From contig JAGAPR010000004.1 of assembly GCA_017623155.1 (NCBI GenBank), positions 124,001-188,000 of the forward strand: 64,000 nt of DNA. The letters run 5' to 3'. Below the pieces are notes generated by a model. The model saw nothing but the letters and a program-made list of their open reading frames with translations. It had not been told where the DNA came from and made no database searches. Position numbers and translations under genes: made by a program. Positions 1 through 7,730 of this stretch are shown here, one piece after another (within the stretch, counting starts at the first letter, position 1; each line of letters begins with the position of its first letter). This DNA comes from Prevotella sp. (GTDB taxonomy: Bacteria; Bacteroidota; Bacteroidia; Bacteroidales; Bacteroidaceae).

Positions 1-128
1 AACAAAGGCAGTATCTGCGTATTTTCCGGTCGTGGCATTTGTCCTTCACTGCGCAAGATTAAATCATCAATCCATACTTTCTCCGTGGTGAGACGTTCAT
101 GAGGTTGCAGAATTTGTTCATCCGACAT
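1..128 (-). CDS. hypothetical protein, 5' part only (runs off the window)
   Basis: An open frame on the minus strand starts at an ATG (bases 126-128) and stays open for 42 codons to the window edge. An in-frame TAA lies eight codons upstream of the ATG, so this is the first Met of the frame. The visible N-terminus is acidic and polar (starts MSDEQILQPHERLTTEKVW) with no signal peptide or membrane segment. I do not recognise the family. The start codon overlaps a short sequence (TCATCCGACATTTGGAGTGA) that recurs in degenerate form near 350-374 and 12878-12900, so the start region may itself be repeat-derived. It could be a real gene or a chance open frame. Confidence 0.35.
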   Translation of the reverse strand, partial: MSDEQILQPHERLTTEKVWIDDLILRSEGQMPRPENTQILPL

Positions 129-156
129 TTGGAGTGACGTAATATCTGATTATTCG

Positions 157-241
157 TAGGGACGCACGGTTCGTGCGTCCGCTTGTAAAACACTGATAAT
201 CAACCATTATCCATTCGGACGCACGAGCCGTGCGTCCCTAC
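157..241. repeat. GGACGCACG double-hairpin repeat (REP/BIME-like), copy 1
   Basis: Two hairpins face each other. At 160-180 GGACGCACG and CGTGCGTCC form a perfect 9-bp stem with a 3-base GTT loop. At 217-237 the same stem has an AGC loop. The pair is framed by GTAGG and CCTAC, so the whole unit is also an inverted repeat. The spacer (containing ACACTGATAATCAA) resembles that of the copy at 598-677, which shows the ~80-bp unit is the repeating entity. The layout resembles bacterial interspersed mosaic elements. Confidence 0.85.
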
Positions 242-358
242 AATGTGTTTCATTTGCATTTTGACACAGCTCCCTACGGGCAACGGGAAAACGTTTATAC
301 GCAGGCATGAATTCAATATCCGGCATGTTAGCCCGATTATCACTCCAAATATCGGATG

Positions 359-487
359 AACCGCAAAATTCATACCGTTGCTTTTATTGACCAGACGGTC
401 GAAAGTATCCTTTAAAAGATAGTTTGTGAGCTGAGTAAAAATGTAAGGAGTTTGGCGCATTTGCTGACATTTTGATATTTGATGCAA
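359..487 (-). pseudogene. possible 5' remnant of an IS4-type transposase gene
   Basis: The minus-strand frame from 487 encodes a peptide containing YIFTQLTNYLLKDTFDRL followed by VNKSNG. This resembles my memory of the N-terminal segment of Bacteroidales IS4-family transposases (FxQL..FLP..FDrlV.K..GnkY). The similarity ends after about 40 residues, where the sequence passes into a segment related to 12876-12985, and no DDE core follows. The extended frame to base 200 has no coherent product. I read it as a decayed insertion-sequence end, but a chance match cannot be excluded without a search. Confidence 0.3.
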
Positions 488-597
488 AAATACATTTAAA
501 ACATCGTATTAAAATGTACCGCGCGCTTTTTTATACTATATCTTGCTTATACATAGCAGTTTAAATATAATTGTTAACAACTTTCTTGGGACAGTAG

Positions 598-677
598 TGC
601 ACGGTTCGTGCGTCCGAATAAATAACACCTGATTATCAATAGATTATAATGCGGACGCACGAACCGTGCGTCCCTAC
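598..677. repeat. GGACGCACG double-hairpin repeat, copy 2
   Basis: This is the same unit as at 157-241. The right hairpin (653-673) is perfect, GGACGCACG with CGTGCGTCC around an AAC loop, and is followed by CCTAC. The left hairpin keeps only TGCACG-GTT-CGTGCGTCC (599-615) because its outer left arm has decayed. The spacer ACACCTGATTATCAA matches the copy-1 spacer, which supports common descent. Confidence 0.8.
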
Positions 678-904
678 ACCTTGTTGGTAATCATAACTCT
701 AAACTCTGCACTCATAACTCTTCACTCCGTTTCTTCCCTTTGGGAAGATTAAGAGGGGCTCCGTTTAAAAATGTAAAAATCGCGAGCCAATTGTTAAACG
801 CAAAAAGTGCGACTTGAAGTCACCATTTAGAAAAAGGAGAGAATTTTAATTGACATTTTTGTATCATTATTTGAGGGTTGTGTTACAATTATTCGGGGTC
901 GGAC

Positions 905-1125
905 ATGCTTTTCGGGTATTTTTGCTCTGCAATAAGGCCGTAATTGCATTGCATTTACGGCCTTATTGCATTCCAATTACGGCCTTATTGCATTCCAATT
1001 ACGGCCTAATTGGAATGCAATTACGGCCTAATTGGAAAAGGGTAGGGGGCGTAAGGGGAGTAGGGACGGTGGGTTTTGTAGATAAAAGACTGACAGACAA
1101 TATTTTACGCGAAATGCTCTAAAAA
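905..1125 (+). repeat. repeat family R, degenerate copy A
   Basis: This copy shares the core of the ~470-bp R family: a TTTTTGCYYTGCAATAAGG lead-in, an array of GGCCGTAA/TTACGGCC palindromes joined by TAATTGG or TTATTGCATTCC, and the downstream module ACAATATTTTACGYRAARTG. It carries five GGCC units, against four in most copies. The outer arms seen in the other copies (GTTAACATTTC start, GACGACGGGCATTCTC end module) are missing or too diverged to recognise. It lies between the minus-strand features at the window start and the plus-strand gene at 1364. Confidence 0.7.
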
Positions 1126-1329
1126 TGCGTTTTTTTCGCCGAGGAAATTATTTTTTGAAAAGAACGCAATTGTGAGGCCTTATTTTGTAAATATAATATC
1201 AGAGTTGTTAAAAGGATTAAGATATATTAGTAATTCGATTTGTTTGCCGGACAGCAATATATTGCGATAATCGATGTTTCTATGACCATAAAAGCCGGTG
1301 TATTATTTCATTCTTTCATTTATAATTAG

Positions 1330-1337
1330 TAATTTTG
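1330..1337 (+). promoter_or_regulatory. -7 box of the 1364-5446 operon
   Basis: TAATTTTG matches the Bacteroidetes TAnnTTTG -7 element 26 bases upstream of the ATG. No clear -33 TTTG is seen at the expected 19-21 base spacing. Confidence 0.5.
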
Positions 1338-1363
1338 CCGAATATTGATAATGTATATACATA

Positions 1364-2086
1364 ATGAAGTATGCTGTAATAGCTGCCGGAGAGGGCAGCA
1401 GACTGGCCTCTGAGGGAATTGACGACCCGAAACCGCTGGTGAGAATTCATGGCGAACATCTTATAGACAGGCTCATTCGGGTGTTTATGGAGAATGATGC
1501 CGAGGAGATTGTGGTTATATGTAATGACATAACTGCGTTGGTAAGTCTGCATCTTGTGAAGTTGCAGACCGACGGACTTGAAGGCAAGCCGGTGCCGTTG
1601 CGTTTCGTTGTGAAGAGCACTCCAAGCTCAATGCACAGTTTTTATGAGATAAGCCGTTATTTGGGAGACGCTCCTTTCTGTCTCACCACAGTAGATACTA
1701 TATTCCGTGAGAGTGAGTTCAAGGAATATATATCGGCCTTTAACAAGATGTTGGAGAGCGGTGAGGGCGACGGCCTGATGGGAGTTACCGATTATATCGA
1801 CGATGAAAAGCCGCTATATGTGGCTACCGATGGCGACATGAACATCACGGGCTTTCTCGACAACTCTGATACATGCCGCTATATATCCGGTGGCATATAC
1901 GGTCTTACGCCGAAGGCGATAGACACTCTCAACAGATGTATGGCTCGCGGCGAGAGTAGGATGCGCAATTTCCAGCGTGCCCTTATTGCCGATGGCAGCT
2001 GCCTGAAAGCATATCGGTTCTCGAAAGTGCTCGATATAGACCATGCGTCGGATATAACAAAAGCCGAAAGTTTTATAAAAGATTAG
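1364..2086 (+). CDS. NTP transferase (sugar- or inositol-phosphate nucleotidyltransferase-like)
   Basis: The 240-residue protein has the nucleotidyltransferase fold start AAGEGSRL (residues 7-14), a variant of the GxGxR nucleotide-binding loop. DPKPLV follows at 21-26, and a metal-binding-type VD lies at 110-111. The length equals one catalytic domain with no C-terminal beta-helix, so it is more like CTP:phosphocholine or inositol-1-phosphate cytidylyltransferases than GlmU. The next gene starts 5 bases downstream and encodes a CDP-alcohol phosphatidyltransferase. In archaea and thermophiles those two activities occur as one fused IPCT-DIPPS enzyme. I infer that it makes a CDP- or NDP-activated polar headgroup for the neighbour. 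The substrate cannot be read from the sequence. Confidence 0.75.
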   Translation: MKYAVIAAGEGSRLASEGIDDPKPLVRIHGEHLIDRLIRVFMENDAEEIVVICNDITALVSLHLVKLQTDGLEGKPVPLRFVVKSTPSSMHSFYEISRYLGDAPFCLTTVDTIFRESEFKEYISAFNKMLESGEGDGLMGVTDYIDDEKPLYVATDGDMNITGFLDNSDTCRYISGGIYGLTPKAIDTLNRCMARGESRMRNFQRALIADGSCLKAYRFSKVLDIDHASDITKAESFIKD

Positions 2087-2091
2087 ATATT

Positions 2092-3033
2092 ATGAGTAAG
2101 AAATTCAGCGAATTGCTTCGCGAATCGTTCAAGTCAAACGATACGGAAGAGTGGCTTGACATATATTTTACGCGTCCGATAGGTCTCGCTTTTGCCCTGC
2201 TCTGGGCGCGCCTCGGGGTTCATCCCAACACGGTTACCATTGCCTCGATGTTTCTCGGTCTGGGTGCCGGATGGATGTTCAGCTATGCAGACCTGTGGCA
2301 TAATGTGGCGGGAGTAGTGCTTCTCATGTTTGCAAACTTCTGTGATTCCACCGACGGACAGCTTGCGAGGCTCACCGGACAAAAGACTCTTATAGGAAGA
2401 ATGCTTGACGGAGTGGCCAGCGATGTGTGGTTCACGGCGGTATATGTAGGCATTGTCTTCCGTCTTTATCCTCAGCCGATGCCTGTCATCGGGGCGCAAT
2501 GGGGGCTGTGGGCGTTGCTGCTCTGCGCCGTTGCCGGTCTCGTATGCCATACCATGCAGTGCCGTCTGGCCGACTATTACAGGCAGATACACCTTTATTT
2601 CCTGCTCGGAAAGAGCGGCAGCGAGCTTGACGATTATGAGTCGCAGAAGGCTATCGTCGACGCACTGCCCGAGAAAGGTGCTTTCTGGGATCGTGCATTC
2701 TACACCAATTACGCAAAGTATTGCCGTGCGCAGGAGAAGAGCACGCCCGAGTTTCAGACATTCTACAGGAACATACGGGCAAAGTATCCGGATGTGGAGT
2801 CCATGCCGCAGGCTTTACGCGACGATTTCAGAAAAGGCTCTTTGCCGCTGATGAAGTATACAAACCTGCTCACCCATAATTTAAGGGCAACAGTCTTATT
2901 CATCGGTTGTTTACTCGACATACCCTATATATATCCGCTTTTCGAGATAATAGTGCTGTCTGCAATATATTGGCACATGCATCGCAGCCATGAAAAATTG
3001 TGCCGCAGGCTTAACGCGAAGTACGGTAATTGA
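2092..3033 (+). CDS. CDP-alcohol phosphatidyltransferase family membrane enzyme
   Basis: This is a 313-residue integral membrane protein. The family signature is visible: D85xxD88G89xxA92R93, then G102xxxD106, then D111. The last Asp sits one residue later than the usual DxxxD spacing (S110 stands at the canonical place), which may be a subfamily trait or a real deviation. Hydrophobic segments lie around 28-42, 46-64, 70-84, 112-130, 140-155 and 265-292. A long soluble insert at about 170-260 is unusual for the family. It probably transfers a phosphoalcohol from a CDP-activated donor to a lipid or alcohol, working with the adjacent nucleotidyltransferase, for example in inositol-lipid synthesis known in some Bacteroidetes. 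Confidence 0.75.
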   Translation: MSKKFSELLRESFKSNDTEEWLDIYFTRPIGLAFALLWARLGVHPNTVTIASMFLGLGAGWMFSYADLWHNVAGVVLLMFANFCDSTDGQLARLTGQKTLIGRMLDGVASDVWFTAVYVGIVFRLYPQPMPVIGAQWGLWALLLCAVAGLVCHTMQCRLADYYRQIHLYFLLGKSGSELDDYESQKAIVDALPEKGAFWDRAFYTNYAKYCRAQEKSTPEFQTFYRNIRAKYPDVESMPQALRDDFRKGSLPLMKYTNLLTHNLRATVLFIGCLLDIPYIYPLFEIIVLSAIYWHMHRSHEKLCRRLNAKYGN

Positions 3034-3061
3034 TGAGGGTAGACCCCGTTAGGATTATGTT

Positions 3062-5446
3062 ATGAAGAAAGAAAGAGACACGGCGATGCGGAAAGATCAT
3101 TCAGTGATGCTTTTTGTATCGCTATGTCTCTTTTTTTTGATGTCTCAAGGATTGTCGGGTGTTGCCCGCCCGTTGTATGCCGACACATTGAAATGGTATG
3201 AGCGCGTGCAGCAACTCGACGAAATAATGGTGCGTTCGGATAATAAAAGGTATTCGCGCAAGGGCAATCCTGCCGTGGAATTGATGCGGAGAGTGATTGC
3301 CGCCCGCAGGGATACGCGCCTGTCGGCTCATGATTATTATCATTTCTGCAAGTATCGCAAACTGACAATGGCCGTGAACGACATGTCGCAGAACGATTTG
3401 GAGAAAGGGGTATTTGCCAAAGTGCCCGGTTTTTTCAGACAGGTGGAACTGTGCCCTCACAACAACAAACTTATACTGCCACTTGTAGTTACCGAGACTT
3501 ACACGCAAGAAACATACCGTAAAGCCCCGCGCGACAGAAAGACAATAGTACGGGGGCGACGCTCGGAGGGTATAAACAAGATATTTAAGTCGGGCGAACT
3601 GATAACGGCGGCGCTCGAAGACTTCTTTCCCGATATCGATATATACGATAACAGAATACATCTTTTGCAGCAACTGTTCACATCACCGATAGGCGATGAT
3701 GCCATCCGGTTCTATCGTTATTCAATAGTCGATACACTGTATGTGGGCAGTGACCGTTGTGTCCGCCTGCGTTTCATGCCCCGTAATATTCGCGATTTCG
3801 GTTTTTGCGGCGAGCTTTATGTCATGAACGACTCCTCTTACAGGGTGCGCCGTTGCGAGTTGTCTGTTCCGAAACATGGAGGTGTGAATTTCATCGACGG
3901 TTTGCGGGTGCTTCAAGAGTTTGGTGCCGCGCCCGGCGGAGAATGGGTTATGACGCTCGACGAGATGATAGGGGAGTTCAAGATGTTCGATTTCCTGCAA
4001 AAGTGTATTGTCGTTCGCACCACGAGAATGGGGGGACATTTTTTCGCTTCGCTGCCCGATAAGTTGTTTCGCGGCATTGATACCGAACTTATAGAGCCGG
4101 GAGCAGACAGTCGTGATGACAGTTTTTGGAGTATGTACAGGTCGGAAGAACTTACACCGGGCGAGCGAAATCTGCCCGAGTTCATGCGAAACATGAGGAT
4201 GATGGGGCGCGGCAATATTCTGATTACGGCATTGCGCTCGCTCGTGGAGAATTATTTTGAGGTTGGGGCACGCGGAAAAGAGGCTGTTGCCGATATCGGG
4301 CCGATAACTTCGATCGTGTCGAATAACGATGTTGACGGGTTGCGCACGCGCATCGGCGGGCAGACAACGGCAAATCTCAATCCGCATATTTTCTTTAACG
4401 GATATTATGCCCGTGGTTGGAAAAGTCGCTCTAATTACTACAAGACAGAACTTACCTATTCTTTTAACAAGAAAGAATATACTCCGGAGGAGAAGCCGAA
4501 ACGTAGCGTCACGGCCACTTACGTGTATGATATCTGCGCTCCCGGCGACAGGGGGAAAACGGAAGCAAGCGACAATATGTTCACGGCTTTGGCATGGGGC
4601 AACACCAATCGCATGATGACATACGACCGCAAGCGGCTCACTTTTGAGCGAGAGGAGACATGGGGACTGACATCTTCGCTCATGCTCACGGCCGAAAAAA
4701 ACTCTCCCCGCGGTAATCTTGTGTTTCCGGAATATGCCCCCGACATAAAAACAACCGAGCTCAAAGTCGGTTTTCGTTTTGCTCCGGGCGAGCGTTTCGT
4801 GGCAACAAAGCGCGGACGGCGCAGGATAAACAGCGATGTTCCAGTAATAACATTGTCGCATGCGGTGGCTTTTGCAGGCTTCTTGGGTGGCCGTTACGAT
4901 TATAATATCACCGAACTGACGCTTACAAATCGTTTTTGGATGAAGAGCTGGGGTAAAATAGATCTCGGCTTGCGTGCCGCGGCGCAGTGGAACGGCGTGC
5001 CTTTCCCGTTGCTTGTCATTCCATCGGCCAATCAATCATATATGCTTCGTGACGGGATGTTCAATCTGATGAACAACATGGAATTTCTTTCCGACCGTTA
5101 CCTTTCGGCTGAAATGACATGGGATATGGGCGGAAAACTGTTAAACCGCATACCTCTTGTCCGTGATTTGCGATGGCGCGAGTGTTTCGGAATTAAGGCG
5201 ATGTGGAGTCGGCTTACAGATAAAAACAATCCTGATATAGCCGGATGCGGTACGGGTAGCGTGCTCATGCCTTTTCCCGCCGATGCCTATGTGATGACAG
5301 GCGGCACGCCATATATCGAGATTATGGCCGGAGTGCACAATATTTTCCGCTTTTTCGATATTGAGTATGTGCGTCGTCTGACGTATCTCGACAATGTATC
5401 TGTGAAAAAGCAGGGTGTGCGTTTCAGATTAAAATTTCAGTTTTAG
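3062..5446 (+). CDS. DUF5686 family outer-membrane protein
   Basis: The 794-residue product has an N-terminal signal peptide. The hydrophobic core SVMLFVSLCLFFLMS follows a basic start, and a second in-frame ATG at 3086 (MRKDHSV) would also give a signal. The central region carries features I associate with DUF5686: FFPDIDIYDNRIHL near residue 186, SPIGDDAIRFYRY and the FGFCGELY segment. The C-terminal half is a series of alternating aromatic strands ending in RFRLKFQF, typical of an outer-membrane beta-barrel with a terminal Phe. Unlike many relatives it has no obvious N-terminal carboxypeptidase-regulatory-like domain. It starts 28 bases after the phosphatidyltransferase and is probably co-transcribed with it, so a role in envelope lipid handling is possible but unproven. 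Confidence 0.75.
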   Translation: MKKERDTAMRKDHSVMLFVSLCLFFLMSQGLSGVARPLYADTLKWYERVQQLDEIMVRSDNKRYSRKGNPAVELMRRVIAARRDTRLSAHDYYHFCKYRKLTMAVNDMSQNDLEKGVFAKVPGFFRQVELCPHNNKLILPLVVTETYTQETYRKAPRDRKTIVRGRRSEGINKIFKSGELITAALEDFFPDIDIYDNRIHLLQQLFTSPIGDDAIRFYRYSIVDTLYVGSDRCVRLRFMPRNIRDFGFCGELYVMNDSSYRVRRCELSVPKHGGVNFIDGLRVLQEFGAAPGGEWVMTLDEMIGEFKMFDFLQKCIVVRTTRMGGHFFASLPDKLFRGIDTELIEPGADSRDDSFWSMYRSEELTPGERNLPEFMRNMRMMGRGNILITALRSLVENYFEVGARGKEAVADIGPITSIVSNNDVDGLRTRIGGQTTANLNPHIFFNGYYARGWKSRSNYYKTELTYSFNKKEYTPEEKPKRSVTATYVYDICAPGDRGKTEASDNMFTALAWGNTNRMMTYDRKRLTFEREETWGLTSSLMLTAEKNSPRGNLVFPEYAPDIKTTELKVGFRFAPGERFVATKRGRRRINSDVPVITLSHAVAFAGFLGGRYDYNITELTLTNRFWMKSWGKIDLGLRAAAQWNGVPFPLLVIPSANQSYMLRDGMFNLMNNMEFLSDRYLSAEMTWDMGGKLLNRIPLVRDLRWRECFGIKAMWSRLTDKNNPDIAGCGTGSVLMPFPADAYVMTGGTPYIEIMAGVHNIFRFFDIEYVRRLTYLDNVSVKKQGVRFRLKFQF

Positions 5447-5468
5447 TAACCCCAAAACACTATATGAT

Positions 5469-5954
5469 ATGCGAAAAATAAAAAATCCTTGGCTTTCGAA
5501 ACCCGGTTATAATTGTTTCGGCTGCTGCCCTGACAATCCTCATGGCGTGGCTATGGAGTTCTTTGAAGATGGCGAAGACATTGTTTGCTTCTGGCGTCCC
5601 GCTGCTCATTATCAGGGGTGGATAGATACGCTGCATGGCGGAATACAGGCCACACTGATAGACGAATGCGCCTCATGGGTGGTGTTTCGCAAGTTGCAGA
5701 CCACGGGAGTGACAAGCAATCTGAGCGTGAAATACCGCAAGTCGGTAATGACCACCGAGTCGCAGATTACCATTCGCGCACGGCTGCGCACCATGAAGCG
5801 CAATGTGGCGTTCATAAGTGTCACGATAGAAAATTCGTGCGGCGAACTGTGTACAGAGGGAGAAGCCGTGTATTTCACCGCCACTCACGAGAAAGCGGCC
5901 GAAATGGGCTTCACGGAATGTGTCACCGAGGGCGACGAACTGTTGTCGATGTAA
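5469..5954 (+). CDS. PaaI-type hotdog thioesterase
   Basis: The 161-residue single hotdog-fold protein has the acyl-CoA thioesterase signature HGGIQATLIDE at residues 56-66 and an N-terminal CFGC...NPHG motif (16-26) common in this subgroup. It presumably hydrolyses a small acyl- or aryl-CoA, but the substrate is unknown. It begins 22 bases after the DUF5686 gene, so it may be the last gene of that operon. Its stop codon is only three bases from that of the convergent lipoprotein gene, and no terminator hairpin fits between them. Confidence 0.8.
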   Translation: MRKIKNPWLSKPGYNCFGCCPDNPHGVAMEFFEDGEDIVCFWRPAAHYQGWIDTLHGGIQATLIDECASWVVFRKLQTTGVTSNLSVKYRKSVMTTESQITIRARLRTMKRNVAFISVTIENSCGELCTEGEAVYFTATHEKAAEMGFTECVTEGDELLSM

Positions 5955-5957
5955 CTG

Positions 5958-6509
5958 TCAGATATCCTCTTCCTCTTGCGCGCCGGTATCCAACTGTGTG
6001 TCGCGTGCGATGCTTACATCACCCATTCTCGACACTTTAACAATCAGCGGGATGTATTCGTCCGTCTGAGGAAGACTCACGCTGGCGGCAAAAACGAGCG
6101 AAGAGTCGTCGACACGGTCGAAAACGAGACCTTCGAGTATGCCCGACCGACTGTAATCGGCGGGTATATGCGACTCGAACGATGCTTTCGTGAATGTCTT
6201 ATTAAAGAAAGTGCTGCCGTCGGCTCTGTTGATGGTAAGCGATATGCTGTTGTCTACAAACTTCTGACCACTCTCGTCGCTTACCATTGTCAGGCTCTTG
6301 TCGGCCGAGCGTTTAATCTCACATGTATATGTATTGCCGAGCCAGTCCACGTCTTTCGACTGTGTGTAATCCTGCATCGCAACCGGAGCAGATGGCGTTT
6401 TTTCGGCTTTTTTGGTTGTTATGATATTCTCATTTTTGTCTTTTCCGCCGCAACATGTCAATGCTACTGTCAATATACCGGCGGCAAGGATACTCATTAT
6501 TTTTCTCAT
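5958..6509 (-). CDS. DUF4738-like lipoprotein
   Basis: This 183-residue protein starts with a lipoprotein signal peptide. MRKIMSILAAGILTVALTCC carries a lipobox with Cys at 19/20 followed by GGKDKNE, so it should be lipid-anchored in the envelope. The mature part is a polar linker followed by a beta-rich domain (YTCEIKRSADKSLTMV, SISLTINRADGSTFF, VFAASVSLPQTDEYI), which fits DUF4738. The acidic tail ends EEEDI. No enzymatic motif is visible and the function is unknown. It has its own -7 box at 6540-6547 and overlaps no neighbour. Confidence 0.65.
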   Translation of the reverse strand: MRKIMSILAAGILTVALTCCGGKDKNENIITTKKAEKTPSAPVAMQDYTQSKDVDWLGNTYTCEIKRSADKSLTMVSDESGQKFVDNSISLTINRADGSTFFNKTFTKASFESHIPADYSRSGILEGLVFDRVDDSSLVFAASVSLPQTDEYIPLIVKVSRMGDVSIARDTQLDTGAQEEEDI

Positions 6510-6539
6510 TGTCCTTTATTGTGATAGTAATAATGTATG

Positions 6540-6547
6540 CAAAGATA
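6540..6547 (-). promoter_or_regulatory. -7 box of the DUF4738 lipoprotein gene
   Basis: On the minus strand this reads TATCTTTG followed by C, a good TAnnTTTG match about 30 bases upstream of the ATG. It sits just past the 3' end of the lacI-type gene. Confidence 0.6.
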
Positions 6548-6562
6548 ATGCTTTTTCTTGAA

Positions 6563-7597
6563 TTACCGCATGTTTTGCTTCTTTTTGGCTGAAGTCTCTC
6601 TGATGACCAGTTTCTGCGGCACTTTTTCGTGATATATGGTCTTGTCGCCGGCGATGTTTTTGAGCAGCAGGCGGCAAGCCGTGACACCCATCCTGTGCGA
6701 TCGGTCTTCTATTGCTGACATTTGCGGGGTTACATACGCTGCGTGAACATCGTCGGTAAATCCTATCAATGCCACATCCTCGGGTATTCGCAGGCCGAGT
6801 TGTTTTATGGCAGTGAAAGCGGCGAAAGTTATAATGTCGTTGAAAGCGAGGATGGCATCGGGCCGATCCGGACGTTTGAGCAACTCAATGGCCGATTGTA
6901 AAGCTATGTCATAATCAATTTTATCGCATACCACCATGTTGCGGTCTATGGCAATGTTGCTTCCCCGCAGCGCTTCGAGGTAGCCGTGTTTGCGTCGTCT
7001 CACCATATCGAGGTGGTTGGGGCCGCCGATGAAAGCTATACGTTGGCTGCCGGTGTCGATGAGATGTTGCGTGGCTTGTTGGGCGGCTTCGTCACCATTG
7101 GCTGTTACGGATGAGAAACGGTCTGTCAGGCAAGTGCGTCCGAAGAACACGAGCGGTATCCGCATGTCGGCTATTTTCTCGAAATGCGAGTAGTCGGTGG
7201 TGCTTTGGGCGAGTCCGGCGATGATACCTTCTACATGCAATCCGATGAAATTGTCGATGACTCTCGCCTCTGTTTCAAAGTCTTCATGGCTGTTTGCGCT
7301 TATTACCGAGTAGCCTTCGCGTCTTGCCTCATCCTCGATACCGTCGAGGACGGCGGCATAATAGTGTGTCACGAGATTGGGAACGACAACTCCTATGATT
7401 TTCGGTGCCTCATGGCGCAGGCTCTGCGCGAACGGGTTGGGGCGGTAGTTGAGTTCTTTGGCAAGGTTTTTCACCTTGTCTTGCATCTCTTTTCCTATCT
7501 CGGGACAGTTTCTAAGTGCCCTGCTTATTGTGGCGATGCTAACACCTAATATATTTGCCAAATCCTTTTGGGATGTTCTTCGGTTGCTGTTTGTCAT
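6563..7597 (-). CDS. LacI/GalR family transcriptional regulator
   Basis: The 344-residue protein has an N-terminal LacI-type helix-turn-helix at about 8-28 (SQKDLANILGVSIATISRAL) and the hinge YRPNPFAQSLR. A periplasmic-binding-like sensor domain follows from IIGVVVPNL to the C-terminus, with the typical segments GTDTGSQRIAFIGG-like (DTGSQRIAFIGGP), AILAFNDIITFAA and IPEDVALIGFTDD. It should bind a sugar-type effector and repress or activate catabolic genes. A palindrome AAACGTTT overlaps the -33 region of its own promoter, which suggests autoregulation. No sugar transporter or glycosidase is directly adjacent, so its other targets are unknown. Confidence 0.9.
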   Translation of the reverse strand: MTNSNRRTSQKDLANILGVSIATISRALRNCPEIGKEMQDKVKNLAKELNYRPNPFAQSLRHEAPKIIGVVVPNLVTHYYAAVLDGIEDEARREGYSVISANSHEDFETEARVIDNFIGLHVEGIIAGLAQSTTDYSHFEKIADMRIPLVFFGRTCLTDRFSSVTANGDEAAQQATQHLIDTGSQRIAFIGGPNHLDMVRRRKHGYLEALRGSNIAIDRNMVVCDKIDYDIALQSAIELLKRPDRPDAILAFNDIITFAAFTAIKQLGLRIPEDVALIGFTDDVHAAYVTPQMSAIEDRSHRMGVTACRLLLKNIAGDKTIYHEKVPQKLVIRETSAKKKQNMR

Positions 7598-7632
7598 ATA
7601 AACTAAAAGACATAAAATAGTATTATGCTATG

Positions 7633-7669
7633 CAAAGTTACGTAAAACGGCGTTAAACCGCAAACGTTT
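7633..7669 (-). promoter_or_regulatory. lacI-type promoter with overlapping operator palindrome
   Basis: On the minus strand the -7 box TAACTTTG (7633-7640) lies exactly 20 bases from a -33 TTTG (7661-7664), the best-spaced promoter in the window. The perfect palindrome AAACGTTT at 7662-7669, inside GCAAACGTTTACG, covers the -33 box and resembles LacI-family operators with a central CG. Binding there would block the promoter, so I infer autorepression. Confidence 0.65.
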
Positions 7670-7716
7670 ACGTTGTTTTTTTAGATAAAAAAGATACAAA
7701 ATTATTAAAAACACTA

Positions 7717-7724
7717 TACCTTTG
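7717..7724 (+). promoter_or_regulatory. -7 box of the candidate small RNA
   Basis: TACCTTTG followed by CA is a good TAnnTTTG match on the plus strand. It points away from the lacI-type gene and toward a terminator about 55 bases downstream. No clear -33 TTTG is seen. Confidence 0.45.
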
Positions 7725-7730
7725 CATTCA

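Larger units (their letters stand above)
129..1363. other. gene-poor intergenic mosaic of repeats
   Basis: This 1.2-kb stretch holds two GGACGCACG double-hairpin repeats (157-241 and 598-677), a transposase-like remnant (359-487) and a degenerate copy of repeat family R (905-1125). It also has low-complexity direct repeats of the type AACTCT/ACTCATAACTCTTCACTC near 695-730. The two open frames longer than 75 codons here lie in or across these repeats and look non-coding. The last ~35 bases hold the promoter of the next gene. I see no intact gene. Confidence 0.7.

Noticed and set aside
200..487. Open frame of 95 codons on the minus strand as an intact gene
   Set aside because: It runs through a GGACGCACG hairpin repeat and an apparent transposase remnant. 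Only the first ~43 codons look protein-like, and the rest reads repeat sequence.
850..1122. Plus-strand frame of 90 codons
   Set aside because: It lies inside repeat R copy A and encodes the GGCC palindromes. The other R copies do not keep the frame.
3722..5035. Long minus-strand frame (437 codons) opposite the DUF5686 gene
   Set aside because: The plus-strand gene has a signal peptide, barrel-like composition and operon context. The opposite frame has no coherent domains and is a codon-bias shadow. The same applies to long antisense frames at 10939-12234, 29301-30293 and 57593-58735.
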